Shown in pieces: positions 63,182 to 64,000 of a stretch of 64,000 bases of DNA. Both the position numbers and the translations under genes were made by a program. Origin of the DNA: Haloarcula hispanica ATCC 33960 (GTDB taxonomy: Archaea > Halobacteriota > Halobacteria > Halobacteriales > Haloarculaceae); contig NC_015948.1 of the NCBI RefSeq assembly GCF_000223905.1, forward strand, positions 2,170,001-2,234,000. The letters run 5' to 3'. How positions within the stretch are numbered: position 1 is the stretch's first letter; the number at the start of each line of letters is the position of its first letter. Below the pieces are notes generated by a model. It searched no databases and was not told the origin of the DNA. It worked only from the letters and a program-made list of their open reading frames with translations.

Positions 63182-64000
63182 TCAGGACCCAAGCCCCAGG
63201 TCCGCGGTCCCCTCTACTCCCTGATAGCGCTCCCGGTCGTCCCAGTCGGCGATGCTCGAATGGGTCTCCCGGACGGCGATTTCGAGATGCTCCTGTGTTA
63301 TCTCCGAGCCGTCTCGCAGGGCGTGCCGCGCCGCGTCCTCGGCGACGAGTTCGAGGTCGCTGGCGGCGTAGCCAGCCGTCGGTTCAATGATGGCGTCCCA
63401 GTCGATGTCACCGGCGACGGGCCGGTCCTGCAGGTGGATCTCCAGAATCTGTTTGCGAGCCTCGGCGTCCGGTGGCGGGACTTCCACGCGCTCGTCGAAG
63501 CGGCCCGAGCGCCGCAGCGCCGCGTCGATGTCCTCGACGAAGTTCGTCGCGGCGACCACGACGATGTCGTCGGCCGCCGCGCCTTCGAGTTCGGTGAGCA
63601 GTTGGTTGACCAGTTGCTGCTCGCTCGTGTTCATCGACCCGCGCCGCGAGCCCGCGATGCCGTCGATTTCGTCGATGAACAGCACGCAGGGCGCGTTCGC
63701 GCGGGCCACCTCGAACACCTCGGCGACGTTGCGGGCCGGCTCGCCCATCCACTTGCTAGTCACGTCTGCGGGGCTGATCTCGACGAAGCTGTGGTCGAGT
63801 TCGCCAGCGAGCGCGCCGGCGAGGTGGGTCTTCCCGCAGCCGGGCGGACCGTACAGCAGCAGGCCGGAAAGCACGTCGATGCCGTACGTTTCGTATTCCT
63901 CGGCGTTCTCAAGCGGATCGAGGACCGTGTCTTCAAGTCGGTCCTTCAGTTCACCCATCCCGCCCACGTCGGCGAAGTCGCGTCCGGCGTCAGTCTCGAC
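63182..64000 (-). CDS. AAA+ ATPase, PAN/CDC48-like, cut by window edge
   Basis: Reading left from the edge gives 272 residues, open at the N-terminus (ADVGGMGELKDRLEDTVLDP). Walker A is LYGPPGCGKTHLAGAL, Walker B is CVLFIDEIDGIAG, the second region of homology is RRSGRFDERVEVPPPDAEAR, and the C-terminal AAA lid holds AGYAASDLELVAEDAARHAL. It is a single-ring AAA domain at its C-terminus; whether a second domain lies outside cannot be told. It lies eight bases convergent from hutH. Confidence 0.88.
   Translation of the reverse strand, partial: VETDAGRDFADVGGMGELKDRLEDTVLDPLENAEEYETYGIDVLSGLLLYGPPGCGKTHLAGALAGELDHSFVEISPADVTSKWMGEPARNVAEVFEVARANAPCVLFIDEIDGIAGSRRGSMNTSEQQLVNQLLTELEGAAADDIVVVAATNFVEDIDAALRRSGRFDERVEVPPPDAEARKQILEIHLQDRPVAGDIDWDAIIEPTAGYAASDLELVAEDAARHALRDGSEITQEHLEIAVRETHSSIADWDDRERYQGVEGTADLGLGS

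Overview
The window reads as chromosomal DNA of an extremely halophilic archaeon of the Haloarcula type. The evidence is high GC with GC-rich third positions, strongly acidic and lysine-poor proteins, leaderless promoters with a TATA-like box 25-31 bases before the start codon, and archaeal information genes (DnaG-type primase, RFC large subunit, 20S proteasome alpha and beta, Pth2, archaeal TruD). The genus is an inference from protein character, not from a search. About 70 protein genes are supported; both edge genes (dnaG on the left, an AAA+ ATPase on the right) are cut by the window. No tRNA, rRNA, CRISPR array or intact transposase gene was seen.

Layout. 1-8.5 kb: dnaG, a sugar-phosphate isomerase-like gene, a tRNA-binding OB-fold protein, a DUF3311 plus sodium:solute symporter pair, a CARF-like regulator and valS. 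valS has a nested-hairpin leader and an in-frame palindromic insertion. 8.5-18 kb: pdxS, an MscS channel, several secreted or pilin-like proteins, and HMG-CoA synthase (first committed step toward isoprenoid lipids), followed by an array of hairpins. 18-23 kb: GrpB-like protein, an HTH regulator, a pilin, an AbrB-PIN toxin-antitoxin pair and rfcL. 23-31.5 kb: a four-gene amino-acid ABC importer, a half-size heme A synthase, a soluble PAS chemotaxis transducer, and maeB. A second, all-synonymous copy of the last 17 codons of maeB lies 150 bp downstream of it. 31.5-40 kb: RNase H-like protein, a 37-codon leaderless microgene, a phosphoribosyltransferase, truD, a zinc-ribbon microprotein, MFS and AtoE-type transporters, and a hydroxyacid dehydrogenase.

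39.6-43.8 kb is a thiamine salvage locus: an HTH-ThiN regulator diverges from a tightly coupled run of tenA, a cysteine-less tenA paralogue, a sodium:solute symporter and a 42-residue membrane microprotein. 43.9-49.2 kb: UspA, the proteasome core genes, pth2, a Yip1-like protein, dcd, a second HTH-ThiN regulator and a methyltransferase. 49.3-55.4 kb: an ABC-2 exporter with a divergent HTH_10 regulator, uncharacterised haloarchaeal proteins, a methyltransferase behind a palindrome-rich promoter, and thi4 of the cysteine (self-sacrificing) type. 55.4-63.2 kb is a histidine-utilisation locus: a YjiH-family permease, an HTH_10 regulator and hutU-hutG-hutI-hutH, joined by 4-base overlaps. The permease and hutU promoters share a near-identical TATA-plus-operator block at almost the same distance from the start codon.

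The strongest unexplained signals are (i) a family of short palindromic elements seen in the hmgS and maeB downstream spacers and inside valS; (ii) the maeB 3'-end scar; (iii) the shared hut promoter block; (iv) the thiamine operon with its cysteine-less TenA and membrane microprotein; and (v) the nested-hairpin leader of valS.
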